A stretch of DNA of 64,000 nt from Luidia sarsii. Lineage: Eukaryota > Echinodermata > Asteroidea > Paxillosida > Luidiidae. The stretch covers positions 19,705,665 to 19,769,664 of the forward strand of contig OX465105.1 in NCBI GenBank assembly GCA_949987565.1, in the 5' to 3' direction. Position 1 is the stretch's first letter. Each line of letters begins with the position of its first letter. Under the pieces are notes generated by a model that saw nothing but the letters and a program-made list of their open reading frames with translations, was not told the origin of the DNA and did no database searches. Of the stretch, positions 22,901-33,900 are shown in pieces. Both the position numbers and the translations under genes were made by a program.

Positions 22901-25900
22901 CAGGGACAGAGCGCAGTGCTGGACATCCATGGCTTCCGCCATGCGTTCCGGCTTCACCCCTGGCACGCCTTCATCCCCCCAAAAGATGCGAAAAGATAGA
23001 GTCAGGTTGTCGGGGGTCATGTTGCGGATTCCGTTTTGTAAAAATGGCGTGTGCCGTTGTCAATCATAGATATATTATGGTTTTCCCATCAGTGAAAATG
23101 TAATTCAATATGGGTTAGCCCTAACTGATGTGCAGTACTAAGCACTGTGTGCTCAACTAGAAAAGCACTTGAGAGCAGACCTCTGCCAAGTACCATTGAC
23201 TGCAATGTTAATGGAAAAATATCCAGAATCCAGGATTTTCTTTTTGATCCGGATCATCACCAAAAAAGAATCACCTTAAGCCTGTGAGAATACCAACATA
23301 CTTGAATAATTTTAGAATGACAGACAGACAGAAAAACAAACAAACGCCGGCAAAAACACAAGCTCCTTGGTGGAGGTAATTATAGTGACATCATGACTTA
23401 GTGTCATTAGGTAGGTTAGCCCTACCTAATGCGCATACTCAATTATAGAGATATTGCGATTGTGTCAGTGATAGTGTAATTCAATAATGGCAATTAGCAG
23501 CTAACACTGTATACTCATCTATACAGTGAAATCTTGATAAGTCAAACTCACTAAGGATTCTATTCCCTTCAGAAGTAAAACAATGGTACAACTTCTCTTC
23601 ACTCAAAACTCTGCTTAACACAAATTACGAGTCTGTTCCCTTGGGATTTGACTTGTTGAGATTTGCCTGTAGTAATATTGTGACTTTGTGTCAGTGAGAA
23701 TGTAAAACAATGAGGGTTTGCCATGCCCGACGTGTAGTAAGTTCAGTGGAACGCCGCTATAACAAACATCCCGGGATCCATGAAAATTGTTCAGTATAGC
23801 GGTCATTCGTTATAGCAGTTTCTGCCACATATTTTGTACACAAAAATCAGGATCCAAAGGGTATGTTCCTCTAATAGCCGAATGTTCAGTATATCGTCTT
23901 TCGTTATAGCAATGTTCAACTGGCCTGCATTTTATATTATATAACATGTATAATAGGCCTACATATTGTGAGTGACGTGACTTACCTCGGAACTGTTTGA
24001 CGAGCTGGTAGTGATTCTTGAGGGCGCCCTCCAAGATGACCTCGGGCTCATCCATCTTCCATTTCCACTCGGTCCCAACCGGATTTGTGTGATGCCTTCA
24101 AGAACGAGACGGTAAAATCAAGCCATGCTAGTCCAACGTTTTGAATAAAAAAACAATTCTGCCCCCAAAAAGAAGGCTTTGAAACGCATTCATGAACTCA
24201 GCCTGTGATTCCCTCTCTTCCACTTCAGGCAGTGGAAGGAATCCGTTTAAATACTGCTAGCCACAGCCACTTACTTCCCATAGACTTGCGCACTGCGTTT
24301 AGCCATAGCCGATGAATTCGGACACGGCTTTCAGCTGCATCCCGCATTGTCTGGCTATGGCTCGGCTCAACTATGGGAGGCAGGAGGCAGTGGCTTACTG
24401 ACTCCCCCCATAGGGCACTGTGTTTGATGCAGCCATAGCCGTTGACCTACCTCCAGCAGAAGACACACTTGTTAGCGCAGGCCAGGCTGGGTGTGGATTC
24501 CATGCATCTGTGGCTCTCGATGCCATAGAAGGTGTGCTTGTAGCAGCCCCCTCGACCACGCAGCATGCTCTGAACATGGACACCAGAAAGGTCAGTCATC
24601 ACCTGTCCCATATTTCCTCTCCCTCTCCCTCTCCCTGCATCTCTCTGTCTCTCTGTCTCTCTTTAATAGTATTTCTGTATCTCTGTGTCTCAGTATCTCT
24701 GCATCTCTCTGTGTGTCTCTATCTCTCTGTATATCTCTATACGGTACATGTATGTGTGTCTCCGTATATCCCTGTGTCTGTGTCTCTGTATCTCTCTGTA
24801 ATGGGTCTCTGTACGTATCTCTCTCTGTATCTCATGTGTCTATCTTTGTCTCCGTGTCTCTTTGCATTTCTCTTTATAACCAGTCTTTCAGGCTGGGCAG
24901 TGCTTAGGTCTAGAGGTTTCAAGTTCACTAAGTGTGCACAATTTAGGCAGGCTAGAAGATCTTCCGTGGTTTGTTAATGATCACATAATATGGTGATAGG
25001 GATTATCATCAGTGATAAATCCCCTTATATTCCTGTGGTTAACCTTCCTTACCTTGGTCCATCTGCACAGCTTCACTCCAGAATGGCTTCCAATGAGCTT
25101 ATACCCTGATGGGGGAAAAAAAGCAGACAGCACAACAGTCAGCCAACGGGGAAAGCATCGATGTCAAAGACGCCCTGCATTGTCTCTGTGCACAACCCAT
25201 CGAGGGCGCTCTCCTTCTCTTAGGTCTTTAGGGGTTGAGCTCTTCCTGATTATAGGCTTATATGCTAACCTTGCTTGGACAGTGCCTGTCTCAGTAATGG
25301 CGTGATCATCTCTCTGGGTCCTGAGGATTCCGATTCCATCGTCTAATTTAAAAGAGAAGAGAATACAAAATGTTGAATATCGGTTCACTGAGAGGAGATT
25401 TGTGGTAAACGTAAAAGTTCCCTTTTGGGGAAGAAGCGTGGATTTTTGAAAGGAACTTTCGACCCCCCGACCAACCCAACCCTTGACCTCCGACTCACCC
25501 CCCTTGACACTGACCTTTGACCCACCTGACACTGTCCGCTTTGACACCCCCCTCCCCCTGACACCGACCTTTGCCTTCTTCATCTTCTTCATGACCTTGC
25601 CCAGGTCCTCCAGGTCAGTCAGGCCGTTGGTCTCCGTGATGCGACCCTCGGCATCGCCGCCTCCGTTGCCCGGGGCGACGTTCCCGTCGTCGTCATCGGC
25701 GTTGTCCTCTTCGGCGCTGGAGCTGTCGTACAGATCCTGGGAGGGCGCCAATGGACCAGGAGGGAAAATGAGACCTCCCGACTTTGAGTTGCCAACCCTT
25801 ATCCTGATTTGCTTGAAGCGGTAAGACTTGCCTCAGGAAAGTGAATCAATCTTGCCCCATTTGCCTTTCTTTTATCATCTCAACCCAATCTGTCTATCAG

Positions 25901-28900
25901 CTTTCCTTCTTTGTCTGTTCTCTGCCACCCGTATCTTATTACTTCTCGCCATTCCTATCCATTTTATTTCCTTTGTCATTCTGCCTATGAGGCAGGCCCC
26001 ATCTTTAGGCAGGGTAGGCATTCAGTGCACTGTAGTGCAAGCTTTCAGCCATGACCCTCTACCTGCACCTTGACCATTACACATTGTCTGAGGGGTTAAG
26101 GCTTGTCAAGGAGCTCACCTCTCCACTGTCCGCTCCCTTCTCCTGGCAGCAGCCTCCCTCTGGCTTGCCGCACTCGCAGGTCTGTGAAGACTGGGCACCA
26201 CAGCTACTGCTGCTGTCCTTACCCAAAGCTTCCAGCAATTGGCTCCGCCAGGCATCAAAATCTGCCTCTATGCCTGCAAAATCATGTCATCATCAAGTGT
26301 CAAATTCAATGTGACTGTGAAAATTGGTGGAAATGTGTGGAAATTTGATTGACAGTGTGAAAAATTTGTTGGTTTTGTCAAAATTACATGTAAGTTGACC
26401 AAGTGAAAATTTGGTTTACACTTTACATTGTAAAAATTAAGTTAACATTGTGAAAAACCAGTTGTGAAGATTTAGTTGTGAGTGTGAACATTTAGTTGAC
26501 AACTTTAAAATGCAGTTGAATGAATGTGAACATAAATTCAGTTGACATTGTGAAGATTGAGTTGACATTGTGAAAATCTAATTGACTTTGTGAAAATCTA
26601 GTTGACTTTGTTAAAATCTAGTTGACTCTGTGAAAATTCAGTTGACAATGTGAAAATATAGTTGTCATTGTGAAAATCTAGTTGACTCTGTGAAAATTCA
26701 GTTGACAATGTAAAAATTCAGTTGACATTGTGAAAATCTAGTTGACTTTGTGGGGAATATAAGAGTTGACATTGTAAAAGTTTAGTTGACAGTGTGAACA
26801 AATTAAGTTTGATAAGGGATGTTTACCTCCGTGTTTGCTCTCGGCCACATTTTGATCCCCCTCACCCCTCACTACCACCGGTGATGCACTGAGTGTGGTC
26901 AGCCACTGGTCCACGTCCCTGCCAACCTGAAAGATTTTGTTGTTAGTGTGAACATTTAGTTGACTACTTTAAAATGCAGATCTATGAATATGAAAATCAA
27001 TTCAGTTGACACAGTTAGACCCCCCTAAATTTAGAGGGCCTGATGTTTTGATCAAAACAGGACCTTTCTCATAGCCAAAGACCTTTCTCAAACCTCTAAA
27101 ACGGTTCATTTTCGAATTGGAACAGGAAGGAGGGAGACAGAAGCAAAGCATACCCTGTTGTAGTTGGCCTGGTACAGGGAGTTGCCCAGGCCAAACACGG
27201 CGTACTTGAGCCCCCTCAGCAGCGACTTCTGGACCCGGAAGTCCGTGGTGGTCTCCTGCAGCCACTGGCAGAACCAGGAGGCACTCTCCGGCGGCTTGCC
27301 CTCCGAGTAGGTAGCGAGGACGAACACGCAGGTGACCGTCCCCTCAGTCTGCAAAAGCAACGACCCGACCAATGGTAACTCTGCCACAGTGGAGTAGGTT
27401 AGCGTCTCAACGAGGGTTAGTCCCTACTATTAGCAGTAGCTACATTCCTACTTGGGTGCAAATATTTTGGCCATCATTTTTTTTTTAAGAAATTGAAAAA
27501 CCGGCAATAAAATGCTCAATTGACTGCCGCCCCCACCCTAGCTCAGATGATAAGAGCGCTGGTATGCAAAACCAGAGGTCTAGGGTTCAGATCTCGGTCC
27601 AGTCAAAGTTTCTTTGCCAATTTTTCAATTCTATTACCCAGTCAGGTTTTCCTTTGTTTGTTTGAGCTTTTTTGTTAACAAGCGGGCAATGTCTTGGCAG
27701 TAATTCCAAATGAAAAAACACACATTTCAACGACAGGAAAACAAACAAAGTGCCTTCACCTCTGGTAAAACGTGCTTCTCTGGGTCAAAGGTCTTGAGGT
27801 CAATGACCTCTGTGGGCAGGCCCTGGGAGACTGCGGTGTTTGCCAATCCCTCGGCAAAATGCTGGAAGGAGAAAGTTGAAAAGATTTTCAAGGAGTGTCA
27901 AGAAAGGATATGGAAATGTGCAGCCTACAAGAGAAGTAAAACGATAGTCTGGCTCACTGCTCACTGACTTCCACGGCCCAGATGAAAAATCGGCAAGAAT
28001 GTACAGGGCAAGAGGGCATGACGTTTTCATCCATCAGTATAGGCCCAATGTCATCAAGCTGCTTAAGCGCCGACATTTGCTTAAGCACGAAAGGCCCTGC
28101 CCAATACAAACCAGGGCCTAATTCCATGGAGCCGCTTAAGCGTAAAAATCGGCTAAGCAGGAAAAGTCTTCCCAATGTGAACAGGATTATAAACTCCACA
28201 TCGATGTGATGTCAATCGCTTTGGACTTGTATTCCATTCTTCTTTACTCAGCATGAAAAACACAAGCAAAGTTTGGGTTGGATAGGTGACCTTTTTGTGC
28301 TTAATAACAGTGTCGCAAAATGCACACTGGGTTATCCCAACGAATTCTGATTACGACTTGGAAAAATGGACCCCCCCCCCCCCCAACTGGGTGGATGGCG
28401 TGAGTCGCCCGACGACGGCCGGGCTGGGGAACAACGGCCCACCTTGGCGGTGCCCGTCTGTGTCCCGTAGAACACCCTCAGCCTCCGCGACCTGGCCGAC
28501 GCCCGTCCCCGACTCCTCCCCTCGGCGGCGGACTCTCCGTTCTGATTGGCCGGCTGTGCGTCTGTCTCGGCCCTCCTGTGATTCGATTGGCTGGTGGACC
28601 CGCCCTCGTCCCGCCTCGGCTGGTCTCTGACCTCGACCGGCCTTCTCGGGACATTTCTGCCGCCCTGTTCAGTCGAGGTGGAAGACGATCAAAATTGCCA
28701 ATCAATTTGCATAGCATAATTATGTGGGGCTCAATCGAGGAATTCCTTCACTATTACCCTTGATATCTGTTTTTATGTACATCAAAGTGGGCAAAAATTC
28801 AATGTTAAAGGGAGGGTATACCATTTGCAAAATGCCCAATTTCTGGACGTTTCAAATGATTTACTCATCTAGATGTTTGCAATGGTATCAGACATTCTGT

Positions 28901-30562
28901 GAAATTTTAGTGCTGGAACAAATAAATGAAAAACTGACTGGGAACGAATTGAAAAAAAATGGCAAAGAAAACTTTGACTGGAGCAGGATCTCAACCCGAG
29001 ATCTTTGGTTTTTTGTACCGGCACTTTTTCCATCTGAGCTATCCAGCCCTTAGATGGTGGCCTTCCCCAAGTAGTCAACTAGTCTTTGCCGGATGGGGAC
29101 GCCAGTCAAAAGCATTCAACCATTAATTGCCGTATATCTCCAGGGATCACAACCTCGCTTTCACTCAGAGGCAAACAACCAATTGTTGCAAACCTGGCTA
29201 CAGCAGCTCGAGGATCACACAAAGTGGATGCAGCTTTTTCAATTCAAGTCAAACAAATGAATGACCTTTTAGTGTGCATTATAGACAAGATATAGTTGTA
29301 TTCAAGCATGTTTCTTTCAGCCAAGCAAAGTCAAGATGCATTTCGCCTCTGCATGTGTGACAATAAACCACTATACACTAATCACAACGGACCTTAGAAT
29401 GAACATTTAGAAAGATTTTACTTGAATACCTTCACTGTAAAAGAGTGGAAAAACCTAAACCCAAATTAGACCACCAATTGTAATGTAGACTATTTATACA
29501 TGGTCTGGCACAACCACCTGCCCAAAATAATTGGACTTACAGTTTTCCTCAAAACATGCACTTCACTATTCCTACATACGCTCCACTCATACAAGCCACA
29601 AAAGCATGATATTGATTTTTGGACAAAACTGCAAGTCCAATTTTTCGCCTGCATTACCTTGACTACCAGTGGAGGTACTAACCTGCACATTCTCGTACTT
29701 GTTCCACCAAATGATGCCCAGGAGAATGGCGGCCACGGCTGACACGAAGGACACACCGTACCAACACGGCGCTGACGTCCACAGCTGGGTGACAAGCTTA
29801 CTGCCCCAACAAACTTGCGATTCATCTTCGGTGCCTGAAGTTGGAAAGTGGCATTAAAGGCACTATTATTAGTACATCAGCTTAGTCTCAACATAAATTT
29901 TGATTTGTTCAACTTCTTTATATATATTGATTGATAGAGTCTATACATTGAACTTTGAATTGAAGGTTTTTTTTGGCAGTTGTAAATTGGTATGATAATA
30001 TTAGTCTTTACAAACACAACAGCCTTTACAGGAAAATCTAGACTTCTCCATTCTTAATCTTAGTAATAGTACTACTATTAATAGTATGATTTAGTATTTT
30101 ATTTTGACTAGTCATAGTAGTTAAAAAAGTAATACTAGTACAGAAATAAGATATGCAAAAATGTTGCAAACTGTTTAATACTGCACTGACCCCCCCCCCC
30201 CCCAAAAAAAATGACCCAAAGGGCTTTTTTTTTTACTAAGTCTGAGACTACCGACTTCTGACATGACACTGACAGTACTGAATAGTGAGTACCGGTACTG
30301 CTGAGTGCTGTACAGTGTACTGTACATGTACGGTGTACTGTTGAGTGTTAACACACTTGTTTTCCATTTTAGTTTTACATTGCACATTAGAAATAGAAGT
30401 TCTAGAACAAATTACAATTACTGAAACTTGAAAGCAGCAAAAGCTAAAAGAGTCCGTACCGTCACAACGACTCTCACCCCCAAAAGCCTCTACGAAGTTG
30501 CAAAAAAGCGAGATTACGGTGCAGAAAACTAAGCAGGAGCATTTTCTCATGGAGGCTGCCAT
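19962..30562 (-). CDS. TYW1: S-adenosylmethionine-dependent tRNA 4-demethylwyosine synthase TYW1, 17 exons, 788 aa
   Basis: Minus-strand exons: 30562-30460, 29834-29683, 28664-28443, 27861-27760, 27348-27154, 26926-26827, 26273-26119, 25736-25569, 25342-25270, 25105-25053, 24569-24451, 24095-23986, 22968-22791, 22191-22056, 21508-21398, 20827-20660, 20183-19962. All phases agree. Residues 1-28 look like a signal peptide and about 58-78 are a membrane helix. An Arg-rich linker follows, then a flavodoxin domain (FMN loop [10 protein letters not shown], 150-159; VFGLGNS). After it come a Cys-rich acidic linker (Cys316, 324, 326, 333, 334) and a radical-SAM domain with CxxxCxxC at Cys472/476/479 (CANKCVFCW). 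[37 protein letters not shown] and CEHEHSN follow, ending in the wyosine-formation tail DISGC. The enzyme condenses m1G37 of tRNA-Phe with pyruvate carbons, the second step toward wybutosine. Human TYW1 is 732 aa. The donor of exon 1 is ambiguous: GTGAGA after 30478 also keeps phase and would remove six residues. No poly(A) signal was evident. Confidence 0.96.
20250..20404. mobile_element. Short inverted-repeat element in the last TYW1 intron
   Basis: GCAGCCGATTTCAAGAAA at the left is mirrored by TTTCTTGAAATCGGCTGC at the right. The interior has no coding capacity. Confidence 0.65.
20915..21105 (+). mobile_element. SINE copy in TYW1 intron 15
   Basis: ATGGATGAATAAATGCCTC, AGTCCCCACCCAGACAAAG and AGTTGACTATTTTGG precede GGGATAGCTCAGCTGGTAGA and CTCGGGTTCAAGTACTGG. 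The A and B boxes are the best preserved in the window. Confidence 0.7.
21140..21300. mobile_element. Foldback element in TYW1 intron 15
   Basis: GCAAACTGCTCACTGACTAA, CAAAAGTTAGAGGGCCTGAC and AGCAGGACCTTTCTCAAAGG are followed by the inverse GTCAGGCCCTCTAACTTTTG. Confidence 0.7.
22320..22735. repeat. About 33-bp tandem repeat in TYW1 intron 13
   Basis: The unit holds CTGTTATATTGCCCTCATTT and ACATGWAATGRCA. There are about 12 copies, degrading toward the right. Confidence 0.85.
23160..23390 (+). mobile_element. RTE-type non-LTR retrotransposon 3' end
   Basis: GCAGACCTCTGCCAAGTAC, GATCCGGATCATCACC, GACAGACAGACAGAAAAAC, AACGCCGGCAAAAACAC and CTCCTTGGTGGAGGTAATTA appear in the order typical of RTE 3' tails in many invertebrates. 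There is no reverse transcriptase. A degraded inverse copy of the tail is at 57610-57700. Confidence 0.55.
23522..23671. mobile_element. pogo/Tigger-like MITE
   Basis: TACAGTGAAATCTTGATAAG at the left is mirrored by ACTTGTTGAGATTTGCCTGTA at the right, which is like the CAGTNNAACCTCGATAAGTC ends of pogo-related elements. TA flanks are present. Confidence 0.5.
23744..23921. mobile_element. MITE with GTGGAACGNCGCTATAACRA ends (TYW1 intron 12)
   Basis: CAGTGGAACGCCGCTATAAC at the left is mirrored by a degraded GTTATAGCAATGTTCAACTG. A better preserved copy is at 44889-45099. Confidence 0.6.
24230..24450. mobile_element. AGCCATAGCCG-family inverted element next to TYW1 exon 11
   Basis: TAGCCACAGCCACTTACTTC, AGCCATAGCCGATGAATTCG and GGCTATGGCTCGGCTCAAC form a partly inverted structure reaching almost to the exon 11 donor. 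Related pieces lie at 15290-15500, 21940-22015, 51200-51330 and 54185-54490. Confidence 0.45.
24600..24895. repeat. TCTCTG-rich simple repeat in TYW1 intron 10
   Basis: Imperfect CTCTGTATCTCT/CTGTGTCTC units run through about 290 bp. The open frames across it are artefacts. Confidence 0.8.
26345..27015. repeat. About 20-bp minisatellite flanking TYW1 exon 6
   Basis: GTTGACATTGTGAAAATCTA units (about 20) fill intron 6 from 26345 to 26805. The same words (GTGTGAACATTTAGTTGAC, AATGCAGATCTATGAAT) continue at 26935-27015 on the other side of exon 6. Confidence 0.8.
27016..27115. mobile_element. Foldback-family fragment in TYW1 intron 5
   Basis: TTAGAGGGCCTGATGTTTTG, AAAACAGGACCTTTCTCA and CCTTTCTCAAACCTCTAA match the foldback family. 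Confidence 0.55.
27520..27620 (+). mobile_element. SINE copy in TYW1 intron 4
   Basis: CTGCCGCCCCCACCCTAGC, AGATGATAAGAGCGCTGG and AGGGTTCAGATCTCGGTCC, then AGTCAAAGTTTCTTTGCC. Confidence 0.65.
28010..28200. repeat. CTGCTTAAGC-type dispersed repeat in TYW1 intron 3
   Basis: CATCAAGCTGCTTAAGCGCC, TTTGCTTAAGCACGAAA, GGGCCTAATTCCATGGAGCC and GCTTAAGCGTAAAAATCGG show an internally repeated, partly inverted unit. Confidence 0.5.
28805..28920. mobile_element. 5' part of a TTAA-type MITE in TYW1 intron 2
   Basis: TTAAAGGGAGGGTATACC, ATTTGCAAAATGCCCAATTT and GTATCAGACATTCTGTGAAA match the family. The right end has been lost next to a SINE. Confidence 0.6.
28961..29258 (-). mobile_element. Near full-length SINE copy in TYW1 intron 2
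   Basis: Read on the minus strand: TTGAATTGAAAAAGCTGC, the 5' segment with GGTTTGCAACAATTGGTTG, then GACTGGCGTCCCCATCCGGC, AGACTAGTTGACTACTTGGG, GGCTGGATAGCTCAGATGG and AAAGTTTTCTTTGCC. Confidence 0.75.
29259..29682. other. TYW1 intron sequence, nothing recognised
   Basis: No repeat or exon is seen between the SINE and exon 2. Confidence 0.4.
29835..30459. other. TYW1 intron 1
   Basis: AT-rich, with AGTACTACTATTAATAGTA-type words near 30070, a C run at 30190-30203 and GTACTG words near 30280-30350. No exon is seen. Confidence 0.4.
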
Positions 30563-30981
30563 CTTGGATAATGCATCATGGGAATGATCATCAATTTATC
30601 TTTTGGTGCATTATTATTTCAGAAAACCTAAATTTGTAATATAATTGTTTTTTATATTAAGCCATTATTATTGTTTTGTGAGTAAATACGTAAATTTGTT
30701 TTTAATTTTAGTTAATTTTTTGTGAAGCGTTTTTATTGGAATTAAACAAAAACGCAGCTGAGGTATATTTATAACCGCCGCATTATCAACCAATGTTTTT
30801 GTACATGTGGCCAACCAGGAGCGACCACATGCAAAAAAAAGCCATAGCAGGAACAGCACAGCGCGTTTGATATGCGCTCCGTGTACATGTACATGTCAAC
30901 GAAGGGCCTCTCACACGAACCTGCCCCGTAAAGCCCGTCACCGATATCGACAAGAGCCGAGAAAAACCGCTTCAGAAAAGC
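30563..30981. promoter_or_regulatory. Bidirectional promoter between TYW1 and MLEC
   Basis: The start codons of TYW1 (minus) and MLEC (plus) are only 419 bp apart, head to head. Just outside the TYW1 start, 30570-30584 reads AATGCATCATGGGAA, close to the ZNF143-type TTCCCATNATGC core on the minus strand. The TYW1 ATG sits in CAAGATGGCAGCCTCCATGA (30547-30566 on the minus strand), a YY1-like AAGATGGC initiator context. The TYW1 side is AT-rich and the MLEC side is more GC-rich. Transcription factor assignments are by motif resemblance to vertebrate sites. Confidence 0.5.
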
Positions 30982-33900
30982 ATGCCAAGGGCACGGAGAG
31001 GAGGCCAATCCTCGGCCAGTCGAGGCGGGGTCTCTCCCTCCGCCTTCCCCGTCGTTTCGGGGATCCTGGGGCTGGCCCTTTTGACGGCTTTCGCCTCGGT
31101 CTGCCGGGCCGCCGGCACCGGGGAGGTGGTCTTCGCCGTCAACTGCGGCGGCCCGGGCCACCGCGACGTGAACGGCGTGCAGTACGACGCCGACCCGCTG
31201 GAGATCGGCGTGGCCTCGGACTTCGGCAAGAACCTGGCCGTCATCGGCCGGGTGCCGCCCCAGGACGGCATCCTGTACCAGACGGAGCGCTACGACGTCA
31301 ACACCTTCGGCTACTCGACGGCCATCGAGGAGGACGGCGACTACGTCTTGGTGCTCAAGTTCTGCGAGGTGTGGTTTGCTGCCTCGCGTCAAAAGGTTAG
31401 TTTTACTTATAAATTTCTAAGTTTTAGTTTTGGTGACAGTTTTGTGAGATATTAACTGCAGCCTCAAAGATAATAACGGAGGTCCATAAAAACGGAAAAA
31501 ACAAAAAGTCACATTATTTATGGCAACTGCATTTACTAATACTAGTTAAAGTAGTAGTAGGATAATGTTCAACAGAATAGCCCTTAGTTAACTTGTACCT
31601 ATTACAATTTTACTACAATATATGTTTGATAAAATAGAACAAAGTACTTATTCTTAAGTTATTGTTAATAGTTTTGGTTTGATTTAAATTTCACTTTTTA
31701 TAGCAGCTTAGGCCCCATTTTAGAAGAGCCATGTTTCTGTGTCTACTGTTTGTTTGCTTTTGAATTGTGTGCTTGTGCCTGTAACTACCTGAGAATTAAT
31801 AAATGAAATAAATGAAAAGAAACTGAAAGTGAAGATTGAAATTAACAAAAAATGCAGAATCGTTGAAATTTACGAAAACTTCCAAATAAAACTAACAGGA
31901 AATATGATTTATTTTTTATTATTAATATGATTTATTTTTTAAATAGCTTCATCTGAATTAAACGGCAGGATACACCATATTGCCAAGTGCCCAATTTTGG
32001 AAAAAGAGTTGATTTTAAAAATACTGCCTTCTATTTGTAGTTCTATGTCTGAAAAAAATTAGCATTTCATTTTGTTTCTACGTGCTTGACACGGTTGACG
32101 GATTGAGCTGAAACTTATGCAGTGCGGGTGTGTTATTTTATGTGTATGTTTTGTTTGACAAAGTATGAAATTGATTCTTTGACCTTTGCGAATGGTGTAC
32201 TTCACCTTTAAATGTACCGTTTTTCCCTTTTTTTGAAATCTGTGTCCGGTGGCAGGTTTTTGACGTCGTCCTGAATGAGCTGCACACGGTGGTGTCTGGG
32301 CTGGACATCTACGACATTGCCGGCCGGGGAACAGCCCACGACGAGCTCATCCCCTTCACCATCACCAAGGGAAAGCTAAAGGTGCAGAAAGAGGCATCCA
32401 CATTCGACGGGAACCTCCTGGTTGAGTTTGTCAAGGTGAGTGTTCCCCGTGCCGGTGCAAACGTACTGCAAATGCTGAACTCATGTTGAGTAGGGCAAAC
32501 CCTTGTTGTATGGAAGATCTTAACCCATATCTGCTGAGTAACGAGATTTCCCGTAGGATGCAGGAAAGCTACAATTGCCGAACTACGTGAAATTCTGTGG
32601 TCTATTTTCAGGGTTATGAAAATGATGGTGAAATCCCATTCACTGTTCTGTTAATATAGTTTATGAAATTTTAGATTTTCTTGTATCGTAATAAAGTAAA
32701 TTTCATATTCTTTCCACTGGTTATGGTATATAGTTTGTTTGGGTTTTAAGTTTAGGAAAAGCTGTCATTTTCAATTTTCTCTTGTAATGCACGTTTTTTG
32801 TGATAGGGGCTTAGGTAGGAACACTCTTTATGTGCTGTGACCAGTCAGGCGGATATGGGTTAAGGTTTGCATGGTGGAAGTACCAAGTGAAAGGTTTGCG
32901 CGACACCACGAAACACATCTCTTTTGACATGTTTGAGACCCGAGTGTGGCTCTGAAAAATGTTAAACCCTGTTTTTGTCTCAAAAGTCAAAAGAGATGTG
33001 TTACATGTTGTCACCACAAACCTTCCATCACATTGCATACATCTCAAAGTTGACTTGCCCTAAGCCTAGTCATAATTTTCAAAGTTTTTAAATTTCGACT
33101 TTTTTTTCGAAATTGTGGGTGGGTCAAGGCAAAAAATTGAAAATCAAAATTCTCTTTTTGTTAAAAAAAAGGGGGCTGAAAAGGGTAAAAAATGTAAATT
33201 TTGATATCTCAACTCGCCCAAAAAAATGTTAAAGTATAGGAACAATGGAGAAGACAAAGCAGTGTCCTCAGATGTATGGTGAAACAAGAGTGTCTGTACA
33301 TGTACTTGCGGTATGTGTATACTATGTGCAAAACTGCAAATACATGTATTTTGATTGAAGAAGAAATAAATTTTTGAAAATCAAAATTAGGGGTAGGTGG
33401 GTGGGTAAAAAAGAATTGGGGAAAAAAAATTGAAAATTATGAATGGCCCCTAATTACTGTACACAATTGAAAAAACAACCATTTTGTATTGGGAGTGACG
33501 GAGTGTTACTGTATGTACACGTACACGTACATGTACTGTACATGTGTACATGTACTGTATGCAATGACTCTCATTTACATGTACATACGTGTCGTGTACA
33601 CACAATGCTGTGTTAGTGTACAAGAAGCATCAACATACTGAGTGGATAGCACTATAAAGCTAACTAGTAAAAAGTCAGAAATGGGGTTTGAGCTTTCATA
33701 GCTACAGCTATAATGTACCGGTACTCTCCATCCACCCACTCTCATTTATGTGTATACTGAGAAGGATGTACAGTATACTGTACATATTGTACATTATGAG
33801 ATACAGTGCCTGCACATGTACATGTACATTGTACATGTATTAGAATTGGTTACATACGTGTACCGGTACATGTACACGTGTAGTTTTATAGAGACCTTGG

